A model generated the notes under the pieces. It was not told the DNA's origin and made no database searches. It worked only from the letters and a program-made list of their open reading frames with translations. Below, piece by piece: positions 45,827 through 55,049 of a stretch of DNA of 64,000 nucleotides. The stretch spans positions 62,001-126,000 of the forward strand of contig NZ_AUEZ01000014.1 of the NCBI RefSeq assembly GCF_000426245.1. The letters are read 5' to 3'. A program made the translations under genes and the position numbers. Origin of the DNA: Bradyrhizobium sp. Ai1a-2. GTDB lineage: Bacteria; Pseudomonadota; Alphaproteobacteria; Rhizobiales; Xanthobacteraceae. Each line of letters begins with the position of its first letter. The first letter of the stretch is position 1.

Positions 45827-48133
45827 CTACTTTTTCAATTCCGCATAGAGCTGCACCACACGCCGCGGCAGCACATCGATGCGGGCCACGCGTAGTACGC
45901 GCCGCTCTCCGAATATTCGATCGAGTTGAACAAACGGGCCGTGACCGACACCGAAACCAAAGATGTCAACCCCGTGTCGCCGGAGTTGATGCATCGCGCG
46001 CCGTGCATCCTCTGCAAGATATTGGGCTTCTGGCACGTCGACGTCGGACGGCTCGCCATCGGTCAGCACCAAGAGAACCTTGCGGAATGCTCGCTGTTGC
46101 GAAAGATAGCTGCCTGCGTGCCGGAGCGCAGCTCCCAATCGGGTCGAATGGCTGCTTTTCAGACCGGCAAGTCGCGAACGCACAATTGCGTCCATTTTTT
46201 CTTCAAAACTCTTTATGCGGAGATATCGCACCCGCTCGCGCCCGTCGGAGTTGAAGCCGTGCACGGCGATGGCATCATCGGCGGCTTCCACTGCTGTCGT
46301 GATAATGGCGGCCGCCTTCCGTTCGACGTCAAGAACCGTTCGACCGAAGGAATCATGGTCGGCAGTGGATTGGGAGAGATCCAGTAGAAGAAGGATGGCA
46401 AGGTCGCGCGGCCCCGGCGCATCCCGCAGATAGATCCGAGGCTCGATAACACGTCCCGCACGCCGCTCAGTCATCAGAGCAATGGCCGCATCGATATCCA
46501 GGGTATCGCCGTCGCGCTGACCCTTGTATCTCTGTTGCCGGCCTATCGATGCATCACGCGTGACCGTCGTGACACGACGTGTCGCATCCTCGTCAAATTG
46601 CAGCTCGTCGGTCATCGATGAAATCGCCGCATCGGCCTCCAGGATCGTCGTCCAGTCCGGACGCTCGATGCGAGCGACGTAGTCCCATTCCGGATAGGTC
46701 GCGACGGGGAGCCCGTCGAGCATAGCGATGGCGCTGGCTCGCGCGCGCAGGGATTCCTCGGGCGGCGCCGTTTCATCCGATCTGTCGCCCCCGGCATCGT
46801 GGCGGCGTTCGATGCGGACGGAATCGACCGGATGCTCTATTTCTTCGACTTGGCCGTCTGGCTGTTCGCCAAAATCCCATAGCGCCAGATTGTCGTCACG
46901 ATAGGCGGGTTCGACAACGTAGCTCTTGGCATTGAACTGCAGCCGCATCTGTCCCAAGTCATTACCCAATAGTCCACCAATCTCACGACTGATCGCTGGA
47001 TCGCCCCAGCGATCGGCCGCCGCCTCGAACAGGGTGCACCCCTTCCCAATCCACGCATCGGGATCCGCATAATCAGGATCGATCAAAGCCCGCGCCAGGC
47101 GCACCATCAGGCCTGCGGCCGTTGCCTGCGGAGATGGCGCCGCCGTGTGAAACGGCAGCCAAAGCCTGCGCAAGCCGGGCATATCGCGCAGCGCCAGCGC
47201 CTCGACCCGGGCATCTTCCATGAGCGATGTCAATGCAATCTGGAGCGGCTTCAGTCGCCCTACGGGAAACCTCACGCTCGAATGCGCCAGATGGGCGCCT
47301 GCATGTGCCGAAGCGGCAAGATAGATGTCCTCCGCGCGCTCACCCGCGAAACCGGGATAGGTCGCAGGCAATCCCAGCATGCCGCCAGCGAGCGATGCCC
47401 GCCGTGGCACCGCGGGCATCGCTGCCGCCGCAAGCTTGCGCAGCCTCGGCTTTTTGTTCCAGAGCGCGAGCATGGTTGCGCCGAGCCGCTTCTCCAGGCA
47501 CGTGAAGTCGTCCCCCGATGCGCTCCCGCCATACAGCAGGCGCGTCGAGAGCGCATCGTCGAGGCCAAAGAAGGCTCGTCGACGCGCCGCGTTGCCACCT
47601 GCAGCGCGTAGTCCGCCCGAGACCCAAACGGAAAACTCCTCCGCGGTTGCATACAGCAGAAGCTGTTCCAGCCGACTCACAACAAGGGCAATGGATTCAG
47701 GTCCGTCATCAGCCAACTGCTCAAGGGCATCAAAGACGGCCGTCAGTTCATCGGTCGTGGCGCCCCTCTCGAGAACCTTCGGCAATTCTGCGAGTAACGC
47801 GTGCGCAACCCGGCTTCCGCTGACCCGACCGATATCCCTTACCCCCTGGCCAATCGCGATTACGTCCTCGATCGACCGTTGAGCGGGCCATTGCCCCGAC
47901 AGGCGCAAGAAGCTGAGGACAACGGCTTCGCCGAGATTGGCCTCGAACAGCTCACGCACGATGTCGTTCCAAGCCGACACTGGCCCGATCGGATCCCGCC
48001 GCTCCTCCAGTGACTTCTGCGCAGCCTCAACGGCCCCGCGAACGGTGTCATGTCCGCGTAGCCGCTCTGTAAGTCGGCGTTCTGACCGAAAGTGATCGAG
48101 CGGGCTGGTGTCCACGACCTCAACTACCTTCAT
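45827..48133 (-). CDS. VWA-domain protein of the CbbO/NorD type
   Basis: The 768-residue protein carries a C-terminal von Willebrand A domain with a full MIDAS site: DLSQS in LLLLDLSQSTADHD, the Thr in SSHSTRLGAAL, and the Asp in VLTDGEPSDVD. The long alpha-helical N-terminal part matches CbbO/NorD in size (CbbO is about 770 residues). In those systems the VWA protein binds the target enzyme and a MoxR-type ATPase hexamer to remodel it. The ATG at 48133 lies five bases after the ATPase stop; an open frame further upstream overlaps that gene. No Rubisco or NO-reductase genes are present, so the target here is likely within the amide operon or unknown. Confidence 0.88.
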   Translation of the reverse strand: MKVVEVVDTSPLDHFRSERRLTERLRGHDTVRGAVEAAQKSLEERRDPIGPVSAWNDIVRELFEANLGEAVVLSFLRLSGQWPAQRSIEDVIAIGQGVRDIGRVSGSRVAHALLAELPKVLERGATTDELTAVFDALEQLADDGPESIALVVSRLEQLLLYATAEEFSVWVSGGLRAAGGNAARRRAFFGLDDALSTRLLYGGSASGDDFTCLEKRLGATMLALWNKKPRLRKLAAAAMPAVPRRASLAGGMLGLPATYPGFAGERAEDIYLAASAHAGAHLAHSSVRFPVGRLKPLQIALTSLMEDARVEALALRDMPGLRRLWLPFHTAAPSPQATAAGLMVRLARALIDPDYADPDAWIGKGCTLFEAAADRWGDPAISREIGGLLGNDLGQMRLQFNAKSYVVEPAYRDDNLALWDFGEQPDGQVEEIEHPVDSVRIERRHDAGGDRSDETAPPEESLRARASAIAMLDGLPVATYPEWDYVARIERPDWTTILEADAAISSMTDELQFDEDATRRVTTVTRDASIGRQQRYKGQRDGDTLDIDAAIALMTERRAGRVIEPRIYLRDAPGPRDLAILLLLDLSQSTADHDSFGRTVLDVERKAAAIITTAVEAADDAIAVHGFNSDGRERVRYLRIKSFEEKMDAIVRSRLAGLKSSHSTRLGAALRHAGSYLSQQRAFRKVLLVLTDGEPSDVDVPEAQYLAEDARRAMHQLRRHGVDIFGFGVGHGPFVQLDRIFGERRVLRVARIDVLPRRVVQLYAELKK

Positions 48134-48138
48134 CCAAC

Positions 48139-48957
48139 CTAGGCACAGGCCAGGATCACGTCCCGCAGGGTATTCCTTGTGTCGAGGTCGTCGGTCAGCG
48201 GAACTACGATCGTGGTCTCGCAAGCTTCCTTCAAGTCGATGCCGCATCCAATCAGCCGGCCGGCGTTGACAAGCATGCGGGTTGACGCACCCTCGTCCAG
48301 CCCCTGACCTTTCAGGTTGCGGCTATGCGAGCCGACCTTCACGAGGAGATCGGCGATCCTCGGATCGATGCCTGCCTCTCTCGAGACGACGTCCACCTCC
48401 ACCCGATGCTCCGGGTAGCCAAAATCCAGTGCCGCGAAGCGCTGCTTTGTGGACTCCTTGAGATCCTTGATCGCGCTCTGGTAGCCGGGATTGTAGGAGA
48501 TCACCAGTTGGAAATCGGAATGCGCATGGATCAACTCCGCTCTCTTCTCCAGCGGCAGGACTCGGCGATCGTCGGTCAACGGGTGAATCACGACGGTCGT
48601 GTCCTGGCGCGCCTCAACGATCTCGTCGAGATAACAGATCGCGCCATGCCGGACGGCGGTGGTCAGCGGGCCGTCGTTCCACACGGTCCCCTCGGCATCG
48701 AGCAGCCACCGTCCGACCAGGTCCGCCGCAGTCATGTCCTCGTGACAGGCTACCGTGATGAGCGGCCGGCCCAGCCGCCAGGCCATGTATTCGATGAAGC
48801 GGGTCTTCCCGCACCCTGTCGGCCCTTTCAGCATGACCGGCATTCGGCTGGCATAGGCCGCCGTGAATAGCCTGATTTCGTCGTTCAAAGCCCGATAATA
48901 TGGTTCGTCTCGGATGCGGTATTGATCAAGCAGCAATGGGACGTCTGACAATTCCAC
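48139..48957 (-). CDS. MoxR-type AAA+ ATPase of the CbbQ/NirQ/NorQ family
   Basis: The 272-residue size is normal for CbbQ/NorQ. Walker A is [17 protein letters not shown] (about residues 43-59), Walker B is [12 protein letters not shown], and sensor 1 lies in [13 protein letters not shown]. The opening [13 protein letters not shown] also fits the family. Such ATPases form hexamers that, with a VWA partner, activate enzymes such as Rubisco or nitric oxide reductase. It starts with GTG 113 bases after amiE and precedes its VWA partner by five bases. Pseudomonas aeruginosa amiB, in an analogous amidase operon, also encodes a putative ATP-dependent chaperone, which supports a link to amidase. 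Confidence 0.9.
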   Translation of the reverse strand: MELSDVPLLLDQYRIRDEPYYRALNDEIRLFTAAYASRMPVMLKGPTGCGKTRFIEYMAWRLGRPLITVACHEDMTAADLVGRWLLDAEGTVWNDGPLTTAVRHGAICYLDEIVEARQDTTVVIHPLTDDRRVLPLEKRAELIHAHSDFQLVISYNPGYQSAIKDLKESTKQRFAALDFGYPEHRVEVDVVSREAGIDPRIADLLVKVGSHSRNLKGQGLDEGASTRMLVNAGRLIGCGIDLKEACETTIVVPLTDDLDTRNTLRDVILACA

Positions 48958-49024
48958 GCCTCTTTGAATGTGCCTGTGGCCGCGGCGCCGGACTTATCCT
49001 GCAACAGATCGAGGCGCCAGGGAT

Positions 49025-49051
49025 GCCGGCGCGTTCGATCGACGCGCCGGC
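49025..49051. repeat. GC-rich hairpin between amiE and the AAA+ gene
   Basis: Perfect ten-base arms GCCGGCGCGT (49025-49034) and ACGCGCCGGC (49042-49051) around TCGATCG. No T tract follows on the minus strand, so it is not a canonical terminator. It may pause polymerase, or stabilise amiE mRNA so that amidase is made in excess of the ATPase and VWA proteins. Confidence 0.6.
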
Positions 49052-49070
49052 GAGAGACCAGTCGCACCGT

Positions 49071-50108
49071 CTAGCGATGCGCGACTTTCTTGTTCGGGAT
49101 GCCTTCGATCGGACATTCCTCCGTGCCTACGACGGGTCGCGTCATGGCCTCCACCATCTCGCGTGTGCCCTCCGGGTCAGTGATCCAGTTCTTGTAGAAA
49201 GTGTAGGGACAGACGGCATGGCCGCGATCACCGTCCCCGGAGTTGATGAGACCGGTGTAACCACGATGCATCAGCTTGAAGAGATGGTTTTGCGACTGCA
49301 TGTTGCGCCGTGCGTCGCGGATCAGCGACACCGATAGCTGGGCATATTGGATGCCGTTCTCCTCGGTCCCGCACTCGCCGAGCGTCCGACCATCAAAGCC
49401 GATGATCGCGGAATGCCCGAAATACGAGTAGACACCGTCGAAGCCCGACGCGTTGGCAACCGCCACATAGCAATTGTTCGCCCATGCCATCGACTTCGAG
49501 ATCTGGATCTGCTGCTCCTTCGCGGGATACATGTAGCCCTGGCAACGAATGATCAGTTCGGCGCCTCGCATGGCGCAGTCCCGCCAGATTTCAGGATAGT
49601 TGCCGTCGTCGCAGATGATCAAGCTGATCTTGAGGCCCTTCGGTCCTTCCGACACGTAGGTGCAGTCTCCGGGGTACCAGCCCTCGATCGGCACCCAGGG
49701 CATTATCTTCCGGTACTTCTGGACGATTTCGCCCTTGTCGTTCATCAGGATCAGCGTGTTGTAGGGCGCCTTGTTCGGGTGCTCCTCGTGGCGTTCTCCG
49801 GTCAGCGAGAACACGCCCCAGACTTTCGCCTTTCGGCAGGCATCAGCAAAAATCTTCGTCTCCTCGCCTGGCACGCTCGATGCCGTCTCGTACATCTCCT
49901 TGGAGTCGTACATGATGCCGTGCGTGGAGTATTCGGGAAAGATCACCAGATCCATTCCCGGCAAACCGAGCTTCATGCCCTCGAGCATCTTTGCGATGTT
50001 GCGCGCGTTGTCGAGGACTTCTGCCTTGGTGTGCAAACGCGGCATCTTGTAGTTGACCACGGCGACGCCAACCGTGTCCTTGCTGCTCGATATGTCTCCA
50101 TGCAACAT
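49071..50108 (-). CDS. amiE: Aliphatic amidase AmiE
   Basis: The enzyme hydrolyses short-chain amides such as acetamide and propionamide to acid and ammonia. The 345-residue length is that of Pseudomonas AmiE and the catalytic triad falls at the same numbers: Glu59 in [10 protein letters not shown], Lys134 in [10 protein letters not shown], and Cys166 in [11 protein letters not shown]. The sequence is AmiE, not formamidase AmiF or a general nitrilase. The ribosome site AAGGGAG precedes the ATG. It follows the ABC transporter genes and precedes the CbbQ/CbbO-like pair, and should be induced through AmiC/AmiR antitermination. Confidence 0.96.
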   Translation of the reverse strand: MLHGDISSSKDTVGVAVVNYKMPRLHTKAEVLDNARNIAKMLEGMKLGLPGMDLVIFPEYSTHGIMYDSKEMYETASSVPGEETKIFADACRKAKVWGVFSLTGERHEEHPNKAPYNTLILMNDKGEIVQKYRKIMPWVPIEGWYPGDCTYVSEGPKGLKISLIICDDGNYPEIWRDCAMRGAELIIRCQGYMYPAKEQQIQISKSMAWANNCYVAVANASGFDGVYSYFGHSAIIGFDGRTLGECGTEENGIQYAQLSVSLIRDARRNMQSQNHLFKLMHRGYTGLINSGDGDRGHAVCPYTFYKNWITDPEGTREMVEAMTRPVVGTEECPIEGIPNKKVAHR

Positions 50109-50147
50109 GTTTCCGACTCCCTTTCAAGTTAACGACGTATCGTTCCG

Positions 50148-50840
50148 TTAGACCGCCATATGCCTTTGGATGAGCTCATCCGACAGCTCGCCGATTGCGC
50201 CCTTGGCAACCACTCTTCCCTTCTCCAGAAACGCAAATCGATCAGAGGCGCGTCGCGCAAAGGCGACGTTCTGTTCGACGAGGATCACGGTGATGCCGCG
50301 CTCGCGGTTGAGCCGCACGATCACCGCTTCGATCTGCTCGACAATGTTGGGCTGGATTCCCTCCGTGGGCTCGTCCAGCAGGATGAGCTTCGGTTGGGCC
50401 AGCAGGGCACGGGCAATGGCGAGCTGCTGCTGCTGACCACCTGATAAATTTCCGCCGTGCCGGTTGAAGAACTCCTTGAGCACCGGAAACAGCTCGATCA
50501 CCCAGTCTTCGATGCCGTTCGGGTCCCTTGCCGCAAACGTACCGAGCGTTAGATTCTCCCGTACCGTAAAGCGCGGCAGAATGCCCCTGCCTTGCGGTAC
50601 ATAGGCGATCCCGGCTTTTGCGCGCTGGTAGGTGCGCAGCTTCGAGATATCGGTGCCGTCGAGTGTTAGCCGCCCCGTCACTCGGTCCATCAGACCGAGG
50701 ATACTGCGCATCAGCGTGGTCTTGCCGACGCCATTACGACCGAGAATGGAAAGGAACTCGCCGGCACCAACGGTGAGGTTGACATTCTGCAGTGCACGGC
50801 TGTTGCCGTAGAACGCGTCGATATCTGTCAGCTCAAGCAT
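50148..50840 (-). CDS. ABC transporter ATP-binding protein, UrtE/LivF-like
   Basis: A 230-residue ATPase with Walker A GRNGVGKTT (about residues 34-42), signature NLSGGQQQQLAIARAL, Walker B LILLDEPTEG and the switch His replaced by Gln (VEQNVAF), as in LivF/UrtE proteins. It pairs with the UrtD-like ATPase, whose stop overlaps its start by eight bases. Relatives serve urea or short-chain amide uptake (Urt and Fmd systems). Amide as the substrate is inferred from amiE, which follows after 39 bases. Confidence 0.92.
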   Translation of the reverse strand: MLELTDIDAFYGNSRALQNVNLTVGAGEFLSILGRNGVGKTTLMRSILGLMDRVTGRLTLDGTDISKLRTYQRAKAGIAYVPQGRGILPRFTVRENLTLGTFAARDPNGIEDWVIELFPVLKEFFNRHGGNLSGGQQQQLAIARALLAQPKLILLDEPTEGIQPNIVEQIEAVIVRLNRERGITVILVEQNVAFARRASDRFAFLEKGRVVAKGAIGELSDELIQRHMAV

Positions 50841-51585
50841 TGCTGATGCCTCCAGATCCGAGATAGGCGCGACGGACTTCCGGATGCGCTTCCACTTCGG
50901 CGGCGGTCCCTTCCGCCAGCAACTGCCCCATGTGCATCACCGAGATGATGTCGCCGATGGCCTTGACGAAGCTCATGTCATGTTCCACGACAACAAGGGT
51001 ATGCTTGCCCTTCAATCGCGCGAACAGGTCGGCTGTTTTGCGCGTTTCCTGGACAGTCATGCCGGCAGTCGGCTCATCCATCAGGATAAGTTCGGCATCC
51101 TGAGCGACCAGCATGCCGATCTCGAGCCATTGGCTCTGTCCGTGAGAGAGGTAGGCCGCTGGCCGTTCGAGCTGTTCGGCGAGACCGACCAATGCGGCAA
51201 GACGCTCGATGTCCGCCCGTCCGGCCCCGCCGATATCCCAGCGCAAATTGGCCCACACGCCGGGGTGGCGCGCCCTCGCTACCTCCAGGTTCTCCGCCAC
51301 GGTCAGATCGCGGAATACGCTCGGCACCTGGAACTTGCGGCCGACGCCAGCACGCGCGATTTCATGCTCTTCCAGATCTTGCAGCGCGGTGCCATCGAAA
51401 GTCACTGTCCCCGCACTAGGCTTGACCTTGCCGCAGATAATGTCGAGCGCTGTGGTCTTGCCGGCCCCGTTTGGACCGATCAGGCAGCGCAGTTCGCCCT
51501 TACGGACGCTCATATTGAGCCCATTGAGCGCCCTGAAGCCGTTGAAGGAGACGGAGACGTCGCGCAGGTCGAGATGAGTGGTCAT
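50833..51585 (-). CDS. ABC transporter ATP-binding protein, UrtD/LivG-like
   Basis: From the ATG at 51585 the product is 250 residues. Walker A is GPNGAGKTT, Walker B is LILMDEPTAGM, and the signature reads YLSHGQSQWLEIGM, the unusual form seen in UrtD of urea-type transporters instead of LSGGQ. The start overlaps the permease stop by four bases (ATGA); the frame is open upstream only inside that permease gene. It works with the UrtE-like protein to power the two permeases. Confidence 0.92.
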   Translation of the reverse strand: MTTHLDLRDVSVSFNGFRALNGLNMSVRKGELRCLIGPNGAGKTTALDIICGKVKPSAGTVTFDGTALQDLEEHEIARAGVGRKFQVPSVFRDLTVAENLEVARARHPGVWANLRWDIGGAGRADIERLAALVGLAEQLERPAAYLSHGQSQWLEIGMLVAQDAELILMDEPTAGMTVQETRKTADLFARLKGKHTLVVVEHDMSFVKAIGDIISVMHMGQLLAEGTAAEVEAHPEVRRAYLGSGGISNA

Positions 51586-52721
51586 GCGCTGCCCTCCTTG
51601 GTCTGGCCCACGCTCTGAGCAATCTCGTGCGACAATTGACGACGCTGCACGATCCAGCGCCATGCGCCCTGAGCGAGACCGGCAAGTCCCTTCGGCAGGA
51701 ACAGCACGACCAGCACGAAGAGCGCGCCCATCACCAGTGTCCATGTTTCCAGGAAGGCGGCGGACTCGGAGAGCGCGCCCTGCACACCTGCAACCAGAAC
51801 CGCACCGAGAAACGCGCCGACGAGGCTTTGACGACCTCCGACCGCACACCACACCACCACAGACAACGAGAGTTGCACGCCGAGAAACGTCGGCGACGCA
51901 AACTCCATGACGATCGTGTAGAGCATGCCGGCAAGTCCGGCGATTGCCGCCGACAGCGCGAAGACGAAGATCTGATAAGTTGCGACGTCGTAGCCGAAGT
52001 AGCGCACCCGGCTTTCATGATCGCGGATCGCCTGCACGACCAGTCCGGCGCGACTGCGGGTGAAGGCGAAGGCGACCAACAAGCTCAGAGCTACGCAGCT
52101 CGCTACGAGATAGAAGGTCGCGCGGCCATAAGCGTCGAAGGCGATGCCGAAGATTTCGAGCTGCGCGAGATCGGTGATGCCGTTAAATCCGCCCGTATAG
52201 CTCTGCTGGTCGATGATCACGAGGTTCAGCACGACCATGGTCGCAAGCGTAATGATCGAGACATAGACGCCTGTGACGCGGCTGCGAAAGATGAACCAGC
52301 CGAGCGCCGCGGCCACCAGTGCCGGCACGATGATGCCGGCGGCGAGCGCAAAGCCGAGTGACTTGAACGGCTCCCAGAACCATGGCAGCCGCGCCACGTT
52401 GTTCCACACCATGAAGTCGGGGAGTCCGCCCGAACCGGTGTGCACAGGGACGGTTTTCAGCTTGAGCGCCATCGCCATCGCGTAGGAGCCGATACCGAAA
52501 CTCATGGCTTGGCCGAGGTTGAGGATGCCGCCGAAGCCCCACGACAGCGCGAGCGACACCGTGAGGATGCCGAGCACGAGATAGCGAGCGACCTTGTTGA
52601 GCAGGAAGTCGTTGTTGAGGATCAGCGGCAGCGCGAACAAGATGGCGCAGACGATCAGGATTGGAGCGAGTTGCGCTCCGAGGCGCGGCAGTGCGGTTTG
52701 GGTTGACGTCTTCGATGACAT
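51582..52721 (-). CDS. ABC transporter permease, UrtC/LivM-like
   Basis: A 379-residue inner-membrane permease with about ten helices. Family features include NLGQAMSFGIGSYAMAMAL near residues 67-85, the EAA-like loop region around GLVVQAIRDHESRVRYFGYD, and GAFLGAVLVAGVQG. It forms the channel with the UrtB-like permease encoded 17 bases upstream, and overlaps the UrtD-like gene by four bases. The locus suggests amides or urea as substrate. Confidence 0.92.
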   Translation of the reverse strand: MSSKTSTQTALPRLGAQLAPILIVCAILFALPLILNNDFLLNKVARYLVLGILTVSLALSWGFGGILNLGQAMSFGIGSYAMAMALKLKTVPVHTGSGGLPDFMVWNNVARLPWFWEPFKSLGFALAAGIIVPALVAAALGWFIFRSRVTGVYVSIITLATMVVLNLVIIDQQSYTGGFNGITDLAQLEIFGIAFDAYGRATFYLVASCVALSLLVAFAFTRSRAGLVVQAIRDHESRVRYFGYDVATYQIFVFALSAAIAGLAGMLYTIVMEFASPTFLGVQLSLSVVVWCAVGGRQSLVGAFLGAVLVAGVQGALSESAAFLETWTLVMGALFVLVVLFLPKGLAGLAQGAWRWIVQRRQLSHEIAQSVGQTKEGSA

Positions 52722-52738
52722 GGATCGGCGATCTGGTC

Positions 52739-53614
52739 TCAGGCGCGCACGCGCGTTGTGAATAGCCCTTCAGGGCGGAAGCGGATCAGCACGACGATGG
52801 CTAGCAGCACCAGCGCCTTGGCTACCGTGTCGTTTTGCAGGAATGCGATGGCACCGGAGAGCTCACCGAGAATGAACGCACTCGCGACCGTGCCGGCGAG
52901 ACTTTGCACGCCGCCTAACACCACCACCATGAACGCGTCGATCACGTAGCCTGTGCCCATGTCGGGCGACACGCTCTTGAGCGGCGACACCAGCGCACCG
53001 GCAAGCCCGGCGAGTCCGGCGCCATAGGCAAAAGTCAGGCCATACACGCGTTTGGCGTTGATGCCGAATGACGCGGAGACTGAGCGGTCCTGCATGATGG
53101 CGCGCAGCTTCATACCGACCGTGGTGCGGTTCATCAGGAGCCAAGTCGCCACGGACAGGGCGATCGCCACGACAAACAGGAACACGCGATAGGATGACAC
53201 CGATAGCCCGAACACATCCATGCTACCGGACAGCGACGGCGGTAACTGCACGTAGCGGAGTTCGCTCCCGACCATCAGGCGGACCGCCTGCTGCAGCATG
53301 ATGCCGACGCCCCAGGTCGCGAGGATGGTGTCCAGCGGACGATTGTTGAGCAAGCTCAGTACAAAGCGCTCGATGATCCAGCCGATCACCGCGACCACAA
53401 TGAAGATCGGGATGAGGCCCGCGAGCAGTCCGAGCCCGAAATAGTTCCGGAACAGCCAGGCTGTGTAGGCCCCGAGCATGACAAACTCGCCATGAGCGAG
53501 ATTGATGATGCCCATCGAGCCATAGATGATCGACAGCCCGAGCGCCACCAGGAGCAGGATCGATCCGATACTGAGGCCCGTTATGATCTGTTCGAAAAAT
53601 TGGTCCACGCCCAT
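52739..53614 (-). CDS. ABC transporter permease, UrtB/LivH-like
   Basis: From the ATG at 53614 (or a GTG two codons on, better spaced from GGAG) the product is about 291 residues with eight or so membrane helices. The block GLSIIYGSMGIINLAHGEFVM near the N-terminus is the hallmark of LivH/UrtB permeases, split here as GLSIIYGSMG and IINLAHGEF. The EAA-like loop is MKLRAIMQDRSVSASFGIN. It follows the binding-protein gene by 57 bases and should import the amide or urea bound by that protein. Confidence 0.9.
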   Translation of the reverse strand: MGVDQFFEQIITGLSIGSILLLVALGLSIIYGSMGIINLAHGEFVMLGAYTAWLFRNYFGLGLLAGLIPIFIVVAVIGWIIERFVLSLLNNRPLDTILATWGVGIMLQQAVRLMVGSELRYVQLPPSLSGSMDVFGLSVSSYRVFLFVVAIALSVATWLLMNRTTVGMKLRAIMQDRSVSASFGINAKRVYGLTFAYGAGLAGLAGALVSPLKSVSPDMGTGYVIDAFMVVVLGGVQSLAGTVASAFILGELSGAIAFLQNDTVAKALVLLAIVVLIRFRPEGLFTTRVRA

Positions 53615-53671
53615 TCTCCGTGAAGCCGGCCGCCGGCATGACTTCGCCGCCGGCCGCCAACGTTCCAAGCG

Positions 53672-54922
53672 TCAGCTCTTCTCGACCAGACCCTTCTCGG
53701 TGCAGGCTTGTCCGGGATAGGCCGCATAGGGCACCGGTTTCAGCCATTCCTTGGCTTCGACGAGGATCTCGAATTGCCCATTGGACTTGCACTGCGCGAT
53801 CTTCGGCCATAGCCAGGTGTGGAGATTTTCAGACTCAATGCGCACCTTGCCCTGCGGGGCGATGGTCTCCGCGCCTTTCACGGCGTCACGGATGTTGGGC
53901 GGGGTGATGTCACTGGTGGCGAGTTTTTCCACCGCCTGCTTGAACAGGTAGGTCTGGAAGTAGCAGGCCTCGGAGACGAAATGCGTGACCTTGTCGGCGC
54001 CCCAGCGCTTTTGATAGGCGGCAACGAATTTCTCGTTCTCCGGCGATTTGTGGACTTGGAAGTACGGTGCCGACGTGAAGTGGCCGGCGGCCGCGTCTCC
54101 GCCCATCGCCGCCACCTCGTTCTCCGAGGTGGTGAGGCTCGCCATCGGCATCTTTTCGGGATCAAGACCCGCGGCGCGGTATTGCCGGTGCAGCGCCACG
54201 ACCGAGTCGCCGACGACGGTGGAGAAGATGACGTTCGGCTGAGACGAGCGGATTTTGTTGATGACGGAAGAGAATTCCGAATGGCCGAGCGGCACGTACT
54301 CCTCGGCGACGACCTCGCCGCCATACTTCTCGAGCAGCTTCTTGCAATAGTTGTTCTCTTCCTTCGGATAGATGTAGTTCGAACCGATCAGATAGAACTT
54401 CTTGCCGAACTTCTTGATCAGCCATGGCACGAACTCGTCCTGCTGCTGGTTCGGCACCGCGCCTGTGTAGATGACGTTCTTCGAGCATTCGCGGCCTTCA
54501 TAGAGTGTAGGATACCAATAGAGATTGTTCTGCCGTTCGAACACCGGCAGCACAGCCTTGCGGCTCGCAGACGTATATGAACCGAACACGCTAACGCATT
54601 TGTCGCCCACAACAAGCTTGCGCGCCTTCTCCGAGAAAGTCGCCGGATCCGACGCCGGGTCCTCGACGATCGGGACAATTTTGCTTCCCTTGATCCCGCC
54701 GGCGGCGTTGATCTCCTCGATTGCCAGGATTGTTGCCTTGTTGAGAGATTCCTCGATGATGGCGGTCGTTCCTGTCAGCGAGAACAACACGCCGACCTTG
54801 ATCTCTCCGCCAGCCGCGCGCGCCAGATCCGCGTTCTTGATCCATATGTGCGGAAAGCCGGCGCCTGCAAATGCGCCAAGCGCCGCCGCATTTTTCATCA
54901 ACGTCCGCCTAGAAATGCCCAT
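53672..54922 (-). CDS. Tat-exported amide/urea-type ABC substrate-binding protein (UrtA/FmdD-like)
   Basis: The product (416 residues from the ATG at 54922, with AGGAG nine bases upstream) starts with a twin-arginine signal, SRRTLMKNAAALGAF, so it is exported folded. The mature part is a Peripla_BP_5 protein of the UrtA/AmiC branch (GVLFSLTGTTAIIEES, LYWYPTLYEGRECSKN, GSNYIYPKEENNY). It should deliver short amides or urea to the permease pair encoded downstream. It is the first gene after the leader terminator and is clearly related to the cytoplasmic sensor AmiC encoded two genes upstream. Confidence 0.93.
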   Translation of the reverse strand: MGISRRTLMKNAAALGAFAGAGFPHIWIKNADLARAAGGEIKVGVLFSLTGTTAIIEESLNKATILAIEEINAAGGIKGSKIVPIVEDPASDPATFSEKARKLVVGDKCVSVFGSYTSASRKAVLPVFERQNNLYWYPTLYEGRECSKNVIYTGAVPNQQQDEFVPWLIKKFGKKFYLIGSNYIYPKEENNYCKKLLEKYGGEVVAEEYVPLGHSEFSSVINKIRSSQPNVIFSTVVGDSVVALHRQYRAAGLDPEKMPMASLTTSENEVAAMGGDAAAGHFTSAPYFQVHKSPENEKFVAAYQKRWGADKVTHFVSEACYFQTYLFKQAVEKLATSDITPPNIRDAVKGAETIAPQGKVRIESENLHTWLWPKIAQCKSNGQFEILVEAKEWLKPVPYAAYPGQACTEKGLVEKS

Positions 54923-54940
54923 CTCTCTCGCTCCTGGAAT

Positions 54941-54994
54941 GAAAAACAAAAAAGCCCTCCCGATGCGCGCTTACGCGAGCATTGGGAGGGCTTT
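54941..54994 (-). terminator. Intrinsic terminator in the leader between amiR and the transporter genes
   Basis: On the minus strand AAAGCCCTCCC (54994 to 54984) pairs perfectly with GGGAGGGCTTT (54961 to 54951), and a T-rich tract, TTTTTTGTTTTTC, follows directly. The loop can pair further (ATGC with GCAT). It lies between amiR and the ribosome site of the binding-protein gene, where it would stop transcripts unless antitermination occurs, the mechanism known for AmiR. Confidence 0.88.
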
Positions 54995-55012
54995 GTTGCC
55001 GGTTGTCAGCTT

Positions 55013-55049
55013 GGCGGCAGTGTCGCCGCCGGGTCCCCGCTATTGGGGA
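55013..55049 (-). promoter_or_regulatory. Candidate ANTAR-target leader: two adjacent six-base-loop hairpins
   Basis: Reading the minus strand just after the amiR stop, TCCCC-AATAGC-GGGGA (55049 to 55034) is followed after three bases by GGCGGC-GACACT-GCCGCC (55030 to 55013). Paired hairpins with six-base loops ahead of a terminator are the known RNA target of ANTAR proteins. The first loop has the expected A at position 1, but the conserved G at position 4 is absent, and the second loop fits neither, so the match is structural only. Confidence 0.5.

Noticed and set aside
45827..48957. norQ/norD or cbbQ/cbbO as definite gene names
   Set aside because: The families fit, but no nitric oxide reductase or Rubisco genes are present, so those names would imply a function that the context does not support.
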